Shown: one piece after another, positions 36,645 through 51,600 of the stretch | Layout: each line of letters starts with the position of its first letter | Position numbering within the stretch: the first letter of the stretch is position 1 | NCBI GenBank assembly: GCA_037179385.1 | Contig: CM074195.1 | Coordinates: 30,956,222 to 31,020,221, forward strand | Direction of reading: 5' to 3' | Length of the DNA: 64,000 bases | Origin: Holothuria scabra | Taxonomy: Eukaryota > Echinodermata > Holothuroidea > Aspidochirotida > Holothuriidae | The notes under the pieces: generated by a model | The model's input: the letters and a program-made list of their open reading frames with translations, nothing else | The model's database searches: none | What the model was told of the DNA's origin: nothing | Position numbers and translations under genes: made by a program

Positions 36645-39600
36645 GTATATTAACCCGTTTTCCTACAGCTAAGAAGAGGATATCATGCTATTGTGACAAT
36701 ACTTAACCTACCACATCTTAATGGCTTTGCATTAGTCTTAAGTCGGTATATGCGGTAAACTTGTTATTGCAGGCATCTATAAGTGTGATACAACCAGTGA
36801 AAAGAATGGCATCCACTTCCACAGTTTCCCTTAGAAGTACCAAGGGGGAGAGGGGAGTTCTAAAGCAAATGCACGCCATTCTGACAAACACCAATTCCAA
36901 TGCCAGACATAAGTAACTTACTTTCAGGCAGATAAATAACAAGTTGAAAGTTAATTCAAAATTTTAGGAGTGCCGGTTGCCCTGCTGATCCCTTCTCTAT
37001 GAATGTTTTTCATTATCCTTACGCTGTTGGTAAAATACTACAATTGATCAATGAAAATTATTGTATGTGACTAAAGGCATGGCAACCTTTTACATTAATA
37101 GTGAAATTTTAACTGACTTTCGAAAGTGCCGGCAAAAGTCCGGAAACAGTAGATTTTAATGCTCGAAAAAATAATATTTTTCTTATAATGATCTTTTCTT
37201 TCTTTTCTCTTTTCTTTTCTCTTCCTTTTCTTTTCTTTTCTTACTTAATTACTTTCTTTCCTGTCACAGAGTTATATCTGTGGATGAATTCATAGCCAAG
37301 CAATGGGAGATATTGGAGACTGTAAGAAAGCAGGGCAAAACAAAGGTTTGGTTGATAATCATTTTGAAATATCAACACCAAATAATTAATTCCCTACTGG
37401 TATATATGTCGGGAAGAGTCCATGTAGCGGCACTATTTCCTTGATATTGATCAAATTAAGAGACGTAATTATAGTTTGTAAATCCCTGTTGCATCTCTCT
37501 AACAACTCCTTGATTTCTCTTGTGCGCTTTTAAAATTGCCGTTAGGCAAGTACGCTTGAAAAGCAGTCAACTGCAACCCCAAACTACAATATTTGTAGTA
37601 GTCTACAAGAATTCCGTTTAGGTACAGCTTTTTGATTGATAGCAAATTAAAAAACAGACTACTGTATCTATTGCACAACAGTGTCCTGTACAAAGAATGT
37701 TCTGTTTCCAGATTGGGTATTTGTACATTCACCTTGAAGCAAAAACTAAGATTGTATCTCGGTAATTAAAGGTGAGATTTAGAAAGTTGTAGGAGGGGCT
37801 TAAAGGGCAAGAGCAGTCGCCCCAACCCAAACATTTTTGAAACAACATGCTTAACATCTCAATTTCCATTTTCTTCCTCCTTAGAGTATCTTTCATGATA
37901 TTTTATGACTTTAGTATTGCATATCCAAGGTAAATCAGGCAGTTATTCAGGTAAATTTCACATTTGAAGAGAACACATGATGTCACATGACTTTCATCAG
38001 CCAATCATGGAAGAAAACAGTCTACTACACGGCTTCAAGTTGGGGTGACTGCTCTTTCCCTTTAAGTAAGAAAGGAGAATTGAAACTGCCTGGAGTAAGA
38101 TGATTAGGTCTTTAAATAGCCCTATTTCCAAATAGCAATTACAATGAATTGTGGGATAGAGTTTTGGGTGTACGTCAGTTTTCACCACAGTAAAATACCA
38201 TTGACAAAAATGACAAACACCAAAACTCTATCCCACAATCCTTTGTAATTGCTATTTGGAAATAGGTCTATGACACAGATCACGCTAAGGAAGATTAAAG
38301 TACTCTTCCAGCAGATGAGTGGTATGTGATGATTAAGGAGATGCGATCCAAATTCGATTTACGGTAATACCGAAGAGATTAGACCTCGGCACGGAGAGCA
38401 CTTTGTGGAATTTCAAGGCCTGATCCTATCACCCCAAACAATTCCGATTCTTCTGATACTTTAAGCCCCTCCCACAACTGTCTAATATTCATCTTCAGTC
38501 AGACACAATCCCAGTTTATTGCTTCAGGGTGAGTAAACAATCAAAACACGATCTGTTCAGCACATACTGTGTAATATGAGCTTCGTTCGTTACTGTGTAT
38601 CTTTTGTACTTGTTTTCAATTAAAGATCGAGCTGTCCAAATTGAGAATTTCTGGGCGATACCACAAAAATTGTTGTTTGGGTGGATCATTCCTTTAACTG
38701 TTTGGGAGTTTGTATGGATATTCTCTGTTAAGGAAAAATGTACCAGTTTAGCGATGGTTTCCTCAATGATGCTCTTGGTGGAGCATGTACGGCGATACCG
38801 TAGGAATTGGTTGTAGGCCTATACGACAGAATGTTTTGTACGGCGGGGAGGAACCTATGGAGCTATTGAAGTGAAGATAAGTATGTTTATCTGTGGATTT
38901 ATCATGAACATACGTGGTTAATCTTTCCACCTTCAATCATGAAAAAAACATCAAGAAAGGACAATGTCTCCAATTAATGATCCATAGTAAATTTGATAGA
39001 TGAATAAAAAGCGGTTGCCAGGCAAAAGAATTGAGTTTTTCGAGCGTTTTGTAAGAAACTATAAATATATCGTCCATACATTGAACATAGAACAGAAAAG
39101 TTTATGGGAGAGATTGCATCGAGATGCATTCTACAAAATACATCAAAAATTAGAATATTGCTGTGTCATTCTAACGCCCATGGCAGTCTCGTCTATTTAA
39201 TAAAAATTATTGTCATTAAACTAAAAATTGGTTGAGCAATAACCTTCTTCATACTGTTGGGATGGGAACATTGAATCTCAACGCTATTCACCTTCAAACC
39301 TGCAGTGATATGCAAGAGTTGTGTAACTCAAATTTGCCACCTCTAGGAAATCGCAAAAACTACCTACCAACCTCAATAACAATTTTTCCAATATTTGTAC
39401 AATTGAGATCACAGACTCTACTAGGTCAGAAACTTGCCATAGAAATATAGAATCGTCTGTTTAGTGGTCTGCAAAAATAAGCCGTGTACTCTCAAATGTT
39501 TACCAGCAGCCAGAATCACATGGTTGTACCAGGGAGCTGTTAGGACAGCTTTCCAGCTGGTATTACTAGTTGCTATAATATTTTGCATTATTTTAGTTCG

Positions 39601-42600
39601 TACAGTGGTAGGCTGTAATCAAGCTGAAGAGTTTGCTAATTATTATTCGGTATATTGATAAAGGTTCTCGAAACTTTTGAGACTTTCACGAAGGAAAAAT
39701 GGCCTTTCCTCAAATCTGCTATACCTACTGCAATTGTTAGGGAAAAAATACCTCTCCTGGCTCCCAATTTATGTACAACACACCAATTACTATAATTAGT
39801 TGTTGTTTTTTGTCCCTAGGATAAACAACGAGCCCACTTTTACATTCAACTAACTTCCTTTATCAACTATGCTTCCTTTGTCATGAAGTTACATAATATC
39901 GCTCTCTGGATAATTTTGTCCTTTACCATTTTCTTCACGTCAACTTTCTTTCAATGATTTTATTTTCACTTTTCTTCACTCTCCCTCTCTATCTCCCCAT
40001 AGAGGGGGATAGAGGGAGTTAAGATGCAAAAACACATTAAATATGATTCCTCACCTCTATGTTTTCCTGTTACGACAATAAATAAAATGATAATAAAAAC
40101 AATGCAAAAATAACATGAGGTTTCGATGATATGTAAGTGTTCTATTTCAAATAATGACATCATGTGCCGTATCTTCCCACTCAAATGTTATACAAGCATG
40201 TTCAAAAAGGAATTTTGTTATCCCAGATGACCTATGTCCTGGGACCTTCCACTTTTGAGATAGATAGACATAGACAGACAAACAGGTAGACATAGATACA
40301 AGGTAATGGATCACAATAACTCCAACTGCTCTCTGAGCTAGTTTGATCTATCAATAGGGACTTTCTTCTAACCATAACGCATTCACCTAATAAATATGAA
40401 ACCCACCTAAGTTTCCTACCTTGCGATAACGTGTCAATACGATTTTCAGACTTTGACCCCTATAGTGACCCCAGATGACCTTTTTACCTCCACCAAAAAA
40501 CAATAGCTTGGGACCATCCTCACACTATAACCCATCCAAATACCAAATATGAAATCTACCCAAGTTTCTTAACTTGAGATATTATGTTACACAAAGTTTT
40601 AAGCGCTTGACCCCTGGTGACCCCAGATGACCTTTGACCACCAAAAATAATAAGAACATTCTTACTCTATAAAACATCTCCATAACAAATTGGAAATCTA
40701 TCCAAGTTTCATACCTGAATTGAGGTATCGTGTTAAAAAGTTTATCAGACGTTGACCCCCTGGTGACCTCAGATGAAATTTGACCTCCACCAAAAGCAGT
40801 AGGGCTCTTTCTCTTAAAATGTGGCATATATGTACCAAGTTTGAAAACTGTCAGACATTCTTATCTTGAGATATCATGTTAACGAACAAAGCGTCACAAA
40901 CACACACACACACACGCACACACACGCACACACACGCACACACGCCATCGTGATTGCATATGTTTCTCTTATCTTCGAAAGCAGCTCGCTGGTTTTAGCC
41001 GTAATTGTTGTTGTGTAGACGTACAGTTATAATGACTCAATAAATTAAGGGTTGCCGTTTGTTCTATTATTTCGTTGTGTTTATTTTTAGAATATACAAC
41101 TGGCAATGACACGTTCGGACTACATGATGGATACAGCCAGGAACGATTCCCTTGAACTTTCACAGGTTGAAGTCAACACCATATCTGTTGCTCCTCCTGG
41201 TCTTTGTTCTCGTCTTGCAGATATTCACAAGTAATTCAGTTTGTGTTGTTCATGGAGAGGTTTAGAGGAAAAGAAAAATCATACTTGTAATGCTAGTGTA
41301 ATAAAGCACGTGTAACATCAATGACATCCTGCATGTTCGTTACCCAGGTAATGTCCATGTTGCTTCACATCTGCCAACACTTGACTTGCAGCCCTATTAT
41401 GATATGAGGTCATAGACATACCATTTTTATCGGAGCCTGTTTTTTGTACGATCTTGTCAATTAAATATTTCATAAAAATCATAAAATCCACCAAGGATGT
41501 TGTTGTTTGCATTATTAAACTTTTGGGATCAGCCAGCTTAATTTGAAACGTTGATCCTACTTGACACAGAGACGGGTGACCAAAATGAAAGTGATTGCAA
41601 TTCTATACTTTTGGGACGCACATATAAATATTACACCCATGTTTCAAGTTTTGCTGTGTGATTTTCAAATGTCCTTCAATCTTCGTTCAAGGGGTATTAT
41701 ATATACTTTAACTTATATAGAAGATACACATCGATCTATGAACAAAAAAACCCCTTTTTCTTGGTCTAAAATTTTCGAAGTTAAATCAAATTCAGAGTAG
41801 AAAACAAAAACCTGAGCAACATTGGTATAAAAGTTACACATGCGCTGCTCTATGCAGTAGCGTAGGAAGCAATATGAAAGTGAAGGCGGAGCAATTTTTG
41901 GACTATGCACCTCACCCTACCCCATCGACCTACAGGTACATTTTTTATGCTAAATTTTTCTGGGTTTTTCCTACAAGGATTTTGTAAATTATAAAAAAAA
42001 AATCCATGCTCATTTTTTCTTTTCAAATGAAATTACGCACTGAAAAAGTCGGAAATATTCTTTTTTTGACAACCATGCTACACGAGACAACAATTCCAGT
42101 GTATCTATCCCCTCTGTAAATATTGAACATTGCTAACATTTTGAAGCTTTAATAACTAAAGAATCCATCTACACGAACTGACAGGGCTGAAAGGTATCTA
42201 ATGATAGGTGTATATGTGAGCTTCTAAGTACGGTAGGCCAGTGATGATTCCCTACCTGAGATATGAAGTCTTGCTCGGAAGGCTGTCTAAAAGGAGCGCC
42301 GCCTTAGTTGGCGCGTACCGCACTGAAAATTTTGAAAAATTGGAATCTCAGACAACCGGAAATGGCATTTCTCGGGCTTCAAAATAGCAGCTAAGCAGCA
42401 GGGTAGGCTAAACAGACTTTTTCAGGGGAAAAGGGCCAGCCCCAAAATTTTGCGGGTTTTTTTTTCAAGTGAGTGTGAACACCACTATGTATTAGGGACG
42501 TAATCGTGCGAAGCGCGCCAAAATTTTTGCCCCTTATAAACCAATATTTGTAGATATGAAGCTTGTACTGCAGAAAATTTTGGATTCTCGGTTTCCTGTA

Positions 42601-45600
42601 AGGATATTTAAAAAGTTATAGGATTAATGCTTATTGAAGTATCTGCACTTTCTGTATTGGTGGCAAATCTGAGAAAGATTGAATGAAGATTGAACATCTT
42701 TGTGGCTACATCATGTTATCTGAGGCCTACCAACTGACACTCTTCCGACTGATGACTTTCCAAAAGTTTCCCAAACTTTGCTGTCCTTTTTAGACAAATA
42801 TTGAAAAGACAATTGACAAAAATAGCAATATAGCTGCCGGTGTCTCTTCATTATCGGATGTCGCAGGTGGTAAATATTCGATTTTGTCATATCTAGAGCT
42901 CAGAAAAGTTTTCCCAACTAATTTATGAGCGATCACTACTGCATTTCAAATTGCACTTTGCTCCTTTTTTAGATTTGGAAAATTAAAAAAAAAAACGTTT
43001 TCTTACCCGGAAAGTGGGGCTGTCTCCCCAACCCCACCCCCCCCCCCTCGCTTCATACGCTTCTGCTTCTATGCATGAAATACTTCTAATGGATGGCAGG
43101 TGGTTGTTTTTAACTGGTATAAATTTACGTTTTAAGCTGTGGTCAATGATTTTAATATGTGTGAATGTGAGGGGATAGTGTATACCCCTAATTGTAGAAG
43201 TGAGCATATTCTCACATTAAGGACAAAAATCGTTAAATTACTCCAATGAAAAATACATAAAACTACCAAAATGACATATCAGTTAAAACTCATTTAGAAA
43301 TGTAATTTATAAACTGTCAAGTTGACTTGCTTTAATGCTCAACACGAAACAATAACGGGTTACTAGTATAGCTACTACTGAAATATCATAGCGTTTAACC
43401 TAAATAGCTGATTTCTTGTCATTTTTAGGAAATTGTAAGAAAAGAACAGTTACCATAGGTCTACTTGACTCTTTTTCTTTCTAGAAAGAATGATTTCGAA
43501 TCGGTTAACATCTGATTTTGTGCGTTCCTTTTCCACCATTCACTGGTCTTGGGGGAAAAAAGCTTGAAAATAGCCAGTCTTTATAAATATATAGGGTTTT
43601 TTTTTTATCAATTTATTAGCAAACTAATATAAAAAGCCAAACATAATTAAATCTTCCTTCTTACTTCTAGCAACATCCTCAAATCGTCTGTCTGTCTGCA
43701 TTTCCTCCGGAAGGGAATGAAGCACACTACATACACACTTGATGAAGTCAGCTTTTACAATAACTTAGTGATTGTTAGTAATAGATATACCAAAACATAA
43801 AATTACGTAACATTTCAAGTTTGGCTTTGAGATCAGTTAATTATGTATTAATTGGCAATAATGTCTTTTCATCCATACCGTCTCACTGATGGTAAGAATC
43901 GAAATTACTTTGAAATTATTGTTTAATTAAGATGTGTAGAAAATTATAGGATTAATAAATATAGGACTTGCTTAAATATGCCATTCTTTTCTTTCCAGAT
44001 TTGTAATTGGTCAGTTATCCAACGATTCCGAGAAAAAAAAGCTACCCTACAACTTTGCCTGCTCGGGCTCTGCAGAGGCTTTGTACACTGCTTGGAAGAT
44101 GTACGGAAATATCCAGTAAGTTGAATCCCTGCGAAGAGAAAATGTATTTAACATTGAATTTACACTCTTAATGAAAATATCTGATGCGACCATGAAAGTT
44201 CCAATGACTGTAAGTACCGTTTTAATAATATTGAATAAATACATGCAAGCATTAACAAGTGATGATGACCTTATGACTGTTTTCGTGGAATGACATACAC
44301 CACAATTATTTATTTTCACTTTCAGTATTTCCGGGTGACGATGCTTAAGTACTCCATGATTTAAAATCCAAATGATCAATGAAAGGGAATGCATATAAAA
44401 TAACGTTATAATCATATACAGGTTCATGTACCCCTTAATTTATTTGCACTTGTAGGTATTGCATATTTATACAATAAACTACGTATCCCGGCTTCAGCTG
44501 ACAATTTAACAGGGTCCCTATTGACTGATTAAAGGTAGAGATACAGATGATGATGTTCTTTTTCTCTTGTGTAGAGCAGTTTTGGTAATATTTGTAGAAG
44601 ACGCCCCAGCAAATGTCTTTGATCAAAGACTGCTAGAGCAAGCCATAGTCGACCGTGATCGAACGATAAAAATAAGAAGAAGAACGATGACTTATGTTGG
44701 GAAACACGGCTCTCTGACAGAGGACAGTTTGTTCATTCTGTAAGTATTTCCCCTTCAGAACTAGTTTTCACTTCATATTTGATATTTTTGAAATAAAAGG
44801 AGATGAAAAGTTTAACTGATACCAGTAAGATAAAACAGAACGATTGTAAAATTCATTTGTGTGTGTGCATGTGTTCTGTCCCTGACGTTTTTTCTCTGCT
44901 AAATGGTAACAATTTAATTGACGCAAAGAATGGTCTCCTTAAAAGTATCATCCCTACTGGCGTTAACATAAAATGTCGCGCAGTATAATATAGACAACAT
45001 ATGTAACGGCAAAGCATTTACGGAATAATTCAAATATCATTGAAGTTTAAATAACTCAAATCGTGCTAATCTGTGAGGAAACACAAAGACGAGATAGTAT
45101 TATGTTCTGACAGAATGAAACACGGTAAACACAAAACAAACATCATGAAATTGTTATGATTATATTTTTTTTCTTTAGGTAAATTCTGCAAGTTTCCTTA
45201 TTCATAATAAGTCTTTTACTTCCAAAATAAGTAATTTTCGAACTAAAGGAGGCAAACTGTCTGTTGACTATGTCAACAAAAATCACAGCAATTTTTTCTT
45301 TATTTCTTTGAATATCAGCAAACTAAATAAAGAACTAGGCTCCCAAAACCCGGTCATTGAGTGTCTAATTTATTGTTTTGCTCATCAGTGAATGGAAAAC
45401 TTAACTTCAATGTCGTTAAGATTGTTAGCAAGTGGAAGTCATGACACTCCTTAAGTTTTCGGGCGATGTCTAACTTGGGTGGTTAGGTTTATGTCGTATG
45501 AGGATTTTTGAGTGTGACACGGGGAAGATTCTTAGAAAATTAAAGGGGCCTCCCACACCTCATTGGAACAATAATGGGCTTTTTAAATGGAATTTTTTCA

Positions 45601-48600
45601 GATCAGGTGGGAAATGGCGTAATAATTACTTTTGTCTCAGACCTCATACACTTTACAATAGTTACTCTTTGCAATTATAATTTTGTTTATCAAGCCAGGG
45701 TCAGAGACTTAGGTGAGTTTTTAACATTTATCCCTCCTTAACGCTTTGCTGCGTAGTATAGTGTAATTCTGACAATAACTAAATGGAAACACATCGATTA
45801 AAATGATTACCTGAATAAGAAGTTTTTTTTTTCGAAAGAAAGGGTAAATAACCAAAGTTGTAGGAAGGTAAATCTTTTACAAAATACAAAGAAAGGAGAA
45901 AAGGAAGCAGATATATTGACAAAATGGGACTTGCATGCAAATTTTACTTATATATTACTGATTGATACATAGACAGGACGTGAGCGTGAACATAAAACAT
46001 TGTTATGCAGATTTTATTCAATGCTTTATTGTATGACATTGTTTCATCCCATCAGAGACGGTGAAGAAGTCGCTGTATTCTACTACAGAACAGGATATGT
46101 TCCCGATCAATTTACAACACCTTTTGTAAGTGTATCAAAAATAAAACTTTCAATGTACTTCTCTTGTTCATAAAAAGTTTTCGGTCGGCTCTTTTCTAGG
46201 ATCTTGTGAAAAGGACAAAATATTACAGACCATTTCTTCCAAAACCTGTTTTCAAACCTGTGTTATAACTGGATTCACCATACACTTTTTGACATCATCT
46301 ATGAGTTATAGCTCTGAATATATGATAAACTAATCAGATTTTGGGCGCTGATTCTTGAAAGGCCTTTGGTCGATGTGACGTCAGGAAATAATTGTCTCCA
46401 TTACATTATCGTAGCCATCTTATAAAGATGTATGTAAACTAGTTAGAAAATTTGTGGCTCTTTCTAATCAAAGATTGAGAATTATTTCAACTAAAAACTC
46501 AAAAAAATCTGACTGTGATCTGATCCGAAATTACTAAAGCGTGACCCGCTCTTCAATCGGGTAACATTTTTCTTTTTGTAAAGAGCGATTTGCTATTATA
46601 ACCATTCGATGACGGAGTGACATGGGGAAATTCTGCCTCTTGAAACTGGGTTAAATGACTTGGCCTTTTTTTTTTCATCAAAGCCAAAAATCGGAATAAA
46701 AAACTGACCTTCTTATTGCCACCACATATTCACAGCCCAAAGAAAGACTAGGGCGTGCCTTACTGCCAACAAAGGAACGAAAGAAGAAGGAAAAAATAAA
46801 TAATGTTCTTTTGAAATTATAAACACGTTTTTCGTTAATTTCGAAACATAAAGTGCCTATCTGATATATTTTTGTCCCAATTATTAATAATTTGACAGAT
46901 TGGTCCAAATACTTTTTTATGTCCACTTTTTTAAATTTTACTTTCATGCATAACTTTCCTCAATCTAAACCGATTTCTATATTTCGAGATTCTTCTTCCC
47001 AGAACTATTTTAGCTACTACATTCGATTGTAACTACATCGACGTGTAATAACAAATCAATCTTGTAACATCATTTGAAGGTAGATATCCAGTATCTTAAG
47101 GTTAGCCGCAAAATTACGTGAATGCACATCTGGATTCGGAAATCAAGGTCCAAGTACGCATGTCCAGCGTTCAAGGTGCAGAATTTTCTAATGATGACTT
47201 GTAACAAGGTCCTAGGTAATGGCCTAACAGATGAGTGGTTATTTATTATAATGTATTGGAAGCCCATTGCTATTCAGCAAATTATTTTCGAAGGCCTTGA
47301 CATTGTAAAATACTAGGACGGGTCATTGACACCTGATTTGATTAGTTCGAGACATTTCTAGAATGTATGAATGTACATATATAGATTTATACGTAAGACC
47401 AGTATTAGTATGTTATAGCACTCATCATTGTTATTGATTCCTTGCCGTACAGGCAAGGAATCTTTGCCATGGTGAAGTCGTGTGTGTCGTGTGTGTCGAT
47501 GGTGAAGTCGCGTGTATGTGTGTGTGTGTGTTTGTGACACTTGCTTGTAAACACGATATCTTAAGATAGGAAGGTCCGACACTTTTCATATTTGGTATAT
47601 AGATTTATCATGTTGAGAGGAAGAACCCTATTGTTTTTAGTAGAGGTCAAAGGTCATTTGAGGTCACCAGCTGTAAAATTGCGAAAATGCTGAAAATAGC
47701 TTGTAAACACAATATCTTCAGATAGGAGTGACGGACACTTTTCATACTTGGTATATAGGTTTGTCATGTTGAGAAGAAGAAGCCTATGTTTTGGTAGAAG
47801 TCAAAGGTCATTTGAGGTCACCAGCTGTAAAACTGCGAAAATGCTGAAAATGGCTTGTATATACGATATCTTCAGATAGGAATGACCGACACTCTTCATA
47901 CTTGGTATATAGATTTGTCATGTTGAGAGGGAGAACCCTATTGTTTTTGGTATAGGTCAAAGGTCATTTGAGGTCACCAGCTGTAAAATTGCGAAAACGC
48001 CGAAAATGGCTTGTAAACACGATATCTTCAGATAGGATTGCCCGACAATTTTCATACTTGGTGTATAGATTTGTCATGTAAGGATGAACCCTATTGTTTT
48101 GGTGGAGGCCAAAGGTCATTTGAGGTCACTAGCAGTAAAATTGCGAAAAATTCGAAAATGGCTTGTAAACACGATATCTTCAGATAGGAGTGACTGACAC
48201 TTCTCATACTTGGTATATAGGTTCGTCATGTTGAGAGGGAGAACCCTATTGTTTTTGGTTGAGGTCAAAGGTCATTTGAGGTCACCAGCTGTAAAATTGC
48301 GAAAACGCCGAAAATGGCTTGTAAACATGATATCTTCAGGTAAGAGTGACCCACACTTCTTATACTTGATATATAGGTTTGTCATGTTGAGAGGAAGAAG
48401 TCTATTGTTTTTGGCTGAGGTCAAAGGTCATTTGAGGTCATCAGCGGTAAAAATGCGAAAACACGGAAAATGGCTTGTAAACATGATATCTTCACAAAGG
48501 AGTGACCGATACTCTTTATATTTGGTATATAGATTTGTCATGTTGAGAGAAAGAAGCCTATTGCTTTTGGTAGAGGTCAAAGGTCATTTGAGGTCACCAG

Positions 48601-51600
48601 CGGTAAAATTGCCAAAACTTCGAAAATGGCTTCTAAACACAATATCTCCAGATAAGAGTAACAGATACTTTTCATATTTGGTATATAGATTTGTCATGTT
48701 GAGAGAAAGGAGCCTATTGTTTTTGGTAGAGGTCAAAGGTCATTTGAGGTCACCAGCGGTAAAATTGCGAAAATTCTGTGCCTAAAATGTAAAGAAAAAT
48801 CTATCAAGCACTGTCAATTTGAAAGCAGGTAAGGTATTTGATGGCAAGGAATCACTAAGCCTTTTGGCTTTCTGGTTGGTTGCCTCGATCACGCCACGCT
48901 GAGCTGTATTTGAGCGATGTTTCTAGGAGCTTCGTTTGTGAGGAGTTCTGTGATGAAAGCAGGTCAAATTTGTGACCCGACGTTCACCGCTCTTTCGAAA
49001 AGCAAACGCGTTGATCCCAGCATTTACTCTTTTTGGAAAAACATCGGAGAAATGTGCAGTGTCATCACTGAAGTTGTAAACATGTTATTTTGGAAACTTA
49101 CGTGCAAGATGTAGAACATTCCAGAATTTGAGAACGAACTGTATTTATACTAGGACCGTTTCCCTGATCTAAAAAAGTTTGCGACATTCAAGTTTGAGGA
49201 GACAAATTCACGTCGGTTCTGAGAAGTTATTTCCGTGATTTCAACGAAGTCTCTGGAGTGAGCTTTTGCTGTAAATTCTCACAGTTTATTCAGCAATGTT
49301 TGTCGTCGGAGATCTAGTTGGAGAAGTTCCAGTCTCCTTTTGAAGGAAGCATTTGCCGAAAGAGGTTGTCTGATAGAAGTTCTGACTGCTCCTTCATTGT
49401 TGATTGCTGTTTTGTTGGTTCATCCTGTCCCGTTTGTTCTGGAGTCATCGCTAGAGAAGAGGTGACTGTCAATTGTGCTGGGAGAAACAGAAAGTCGTCG
49501 GATCCCAGGGGAAGACTTCACGATATAAAGACAACGTAAGTCTCGGTAGTTGATTACCGCAGTTGCAGTCGTCGTTTGAAATCATAAATACACGGGGTGA
49601 AGAGACTACGCAAGGCGCAGATCGTCGTGTTAAAGCATCAGCGCAAGAAACAGCATGGTTGAGTGCATTTTGAGTATCTGTTCTCTCTGCATGGAGCTGT
49701 TATCACTCATTTTTCATAGATAAATACGGTGTAATGCTGTCTTCGTTACTACTCCAACAAAATGTATGGGGACAGTCCGTGACAAAAAATAAATCTCTGG
49801 ATCTGAAAGAGATTTTACTTACTTTATGAATTATTTTTAGTCATCAACTTAGGCTTTACCTTGTAGTTGTGTATTTGGCAGAACGGCAGCCTGATGCCGC
49901 ACGGTTAAATAGTTACGTTCGGTATTACCCGCCAACCACTATGTAGTGATTTCCAAAAATTTTGTCTAATTGGAGGTTGCGGTTTTATTGGTTTCAAATT
50001 GTACCTTAGATCATATGAACAAAATGGTGACACTCTTCAAAAAACTCCACTGTAACTGGCGAGAAGCCACGTGTCCCGGACCCCTGGCATCTCCCTCTGA
50101 TTTTATCCTCAATAAATGGTGGGAAACTTAACGTTTGCACAGCCACCGCCAATGCAGCTTAATGTGAAATTGGGTAGAAGCGCACTGTTTAACAAAGTGT
50201 TTCTTGATTGGCTGTTGCCATTGTATTGAATCGATTTTATTCTTTTTTTGGAATTAGGGATTAGGTTAGGGATTAAGGGCTATCGTTAGCCAGTAAGGAA
50301 ATTTCTGGTTAAACAGTGCGCATCGCCCCGTCAAATTCCATTGAGCACGGCACATAATTATGAGGATTTCTAAACATAAAACTTGCACTGACCGTGTCGC
50401 AAGTTGTGGCTGGCTGGTTAACATCTAGCCAATCGGACCAATGACGATGTTTAATAAAATGTATCAGAGTTTGTCATTGGTCAAAATGGACAAGAACCAC
50501 GTGTATAATACGACGGAATGAGTTTTGACAACGGCATTAGTTTTGACGGCCTAAAGAGCCTATAGAATGACTAATTAGAGTGATTCAGGGTCCCTGACCA
50601 CATCTATGAACGAAAATAGTCATCATGTTAACAAATACCGCCCCATGAAAGAGAAATGCTCGTGTGAATAGGTTCCCCTTCCAGCACAACAGCTCAAATT
50701 AGTGAAAGGGCTGCCATTGTTATCAACTCAGTAGCTAAAGTTGAGAATCAACGAGGAAATTTCTCTTCGGGCTTAATGTAATAAAAGATAGGAACGAAAT
50801 TATTACATGAAACAAGAACATTAAAGTTACGAAAAGTTAAATTTGCTCTGATACATGCGGTAAACCCGCTCAGATGGGTTTGCGTGCCTCGCCCTTCTTA
50901 AACGAATGACGAATTCCATTCTAAAGTTTTATGGCAAAGGAATTATACTCTCCTTTTTCTCCCCCCCCCCCCCCCCATCCAGGACTGGAAAGCCAAACTA
51001 AATGCAGAATTATCCAAAGCTGTAGTTTGTCCTTCCATTGGCTGGCATCTAGCTGGAAGCAAGAAAGTACAACAAGAACTCACCAGGCCAGGCGTATTAG
51101 AGAAATTCATTTCTGATCCAGACAAAGTGGCTGCCATAAAGTCAACGTTTATAGGTCTCTATTCATTGGAAATGGTAAGAGAGAATCATTTTGAAATTGA
51201 GAACTTGCAGTCTTATTCTAGTTGAATGTATGCGTGTGATCCATGATTCGTGATCCAATAGTCACTAAGTTCAGACATGACTTGAGATGAAAGATTTAAA
51301 TGACCCGTTCAAGGTCCAGGTTAATCCGGACTCCCGATTGAAAACACGCTCCATGGTATTCGATTCGGATGGAAATAGCTTAGAACTACGGATCAAGACA
51401 ATTGACCCCGTTCCGGATCAAATCTAGATCTGGATTTCTGAGCCTACTGTGTACTATTTGATCCAGATAAAACGACTTGGAATTCTTTCCACAAAAACAA
51501 ATGACTGCGATTTAGAATAATTGTTGATAAGTAATAGGGGTCACACTCATGTTTTACTTGGGCAGTGGCATCAGTTATAAGATTCTCATTATAAGTACCG

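Larger units (their letters stand above)
43066..46055. other. Remaining intron 3, 4 and 5 sequence outside the exons
   Basis: Apart from the GSS exons at 43999 and 44575, I see no repeat family or gene. Short minus-strand open frames over the exon regions are shadows. Confidence 0.4.

Noticed and set aside
40899..40945. CRISPR-like or regulatory tandem repeat
   Set aside because: It is a plain (CA)n microsatellite in a eukaryotic intron.
48210..48785. 191-codon repetitive protein with 52-residue repeats
   Set aside because: It is the translation of the 156-bp minisatellite; the unit length is a multiple of three, so the frame stays open by chance.
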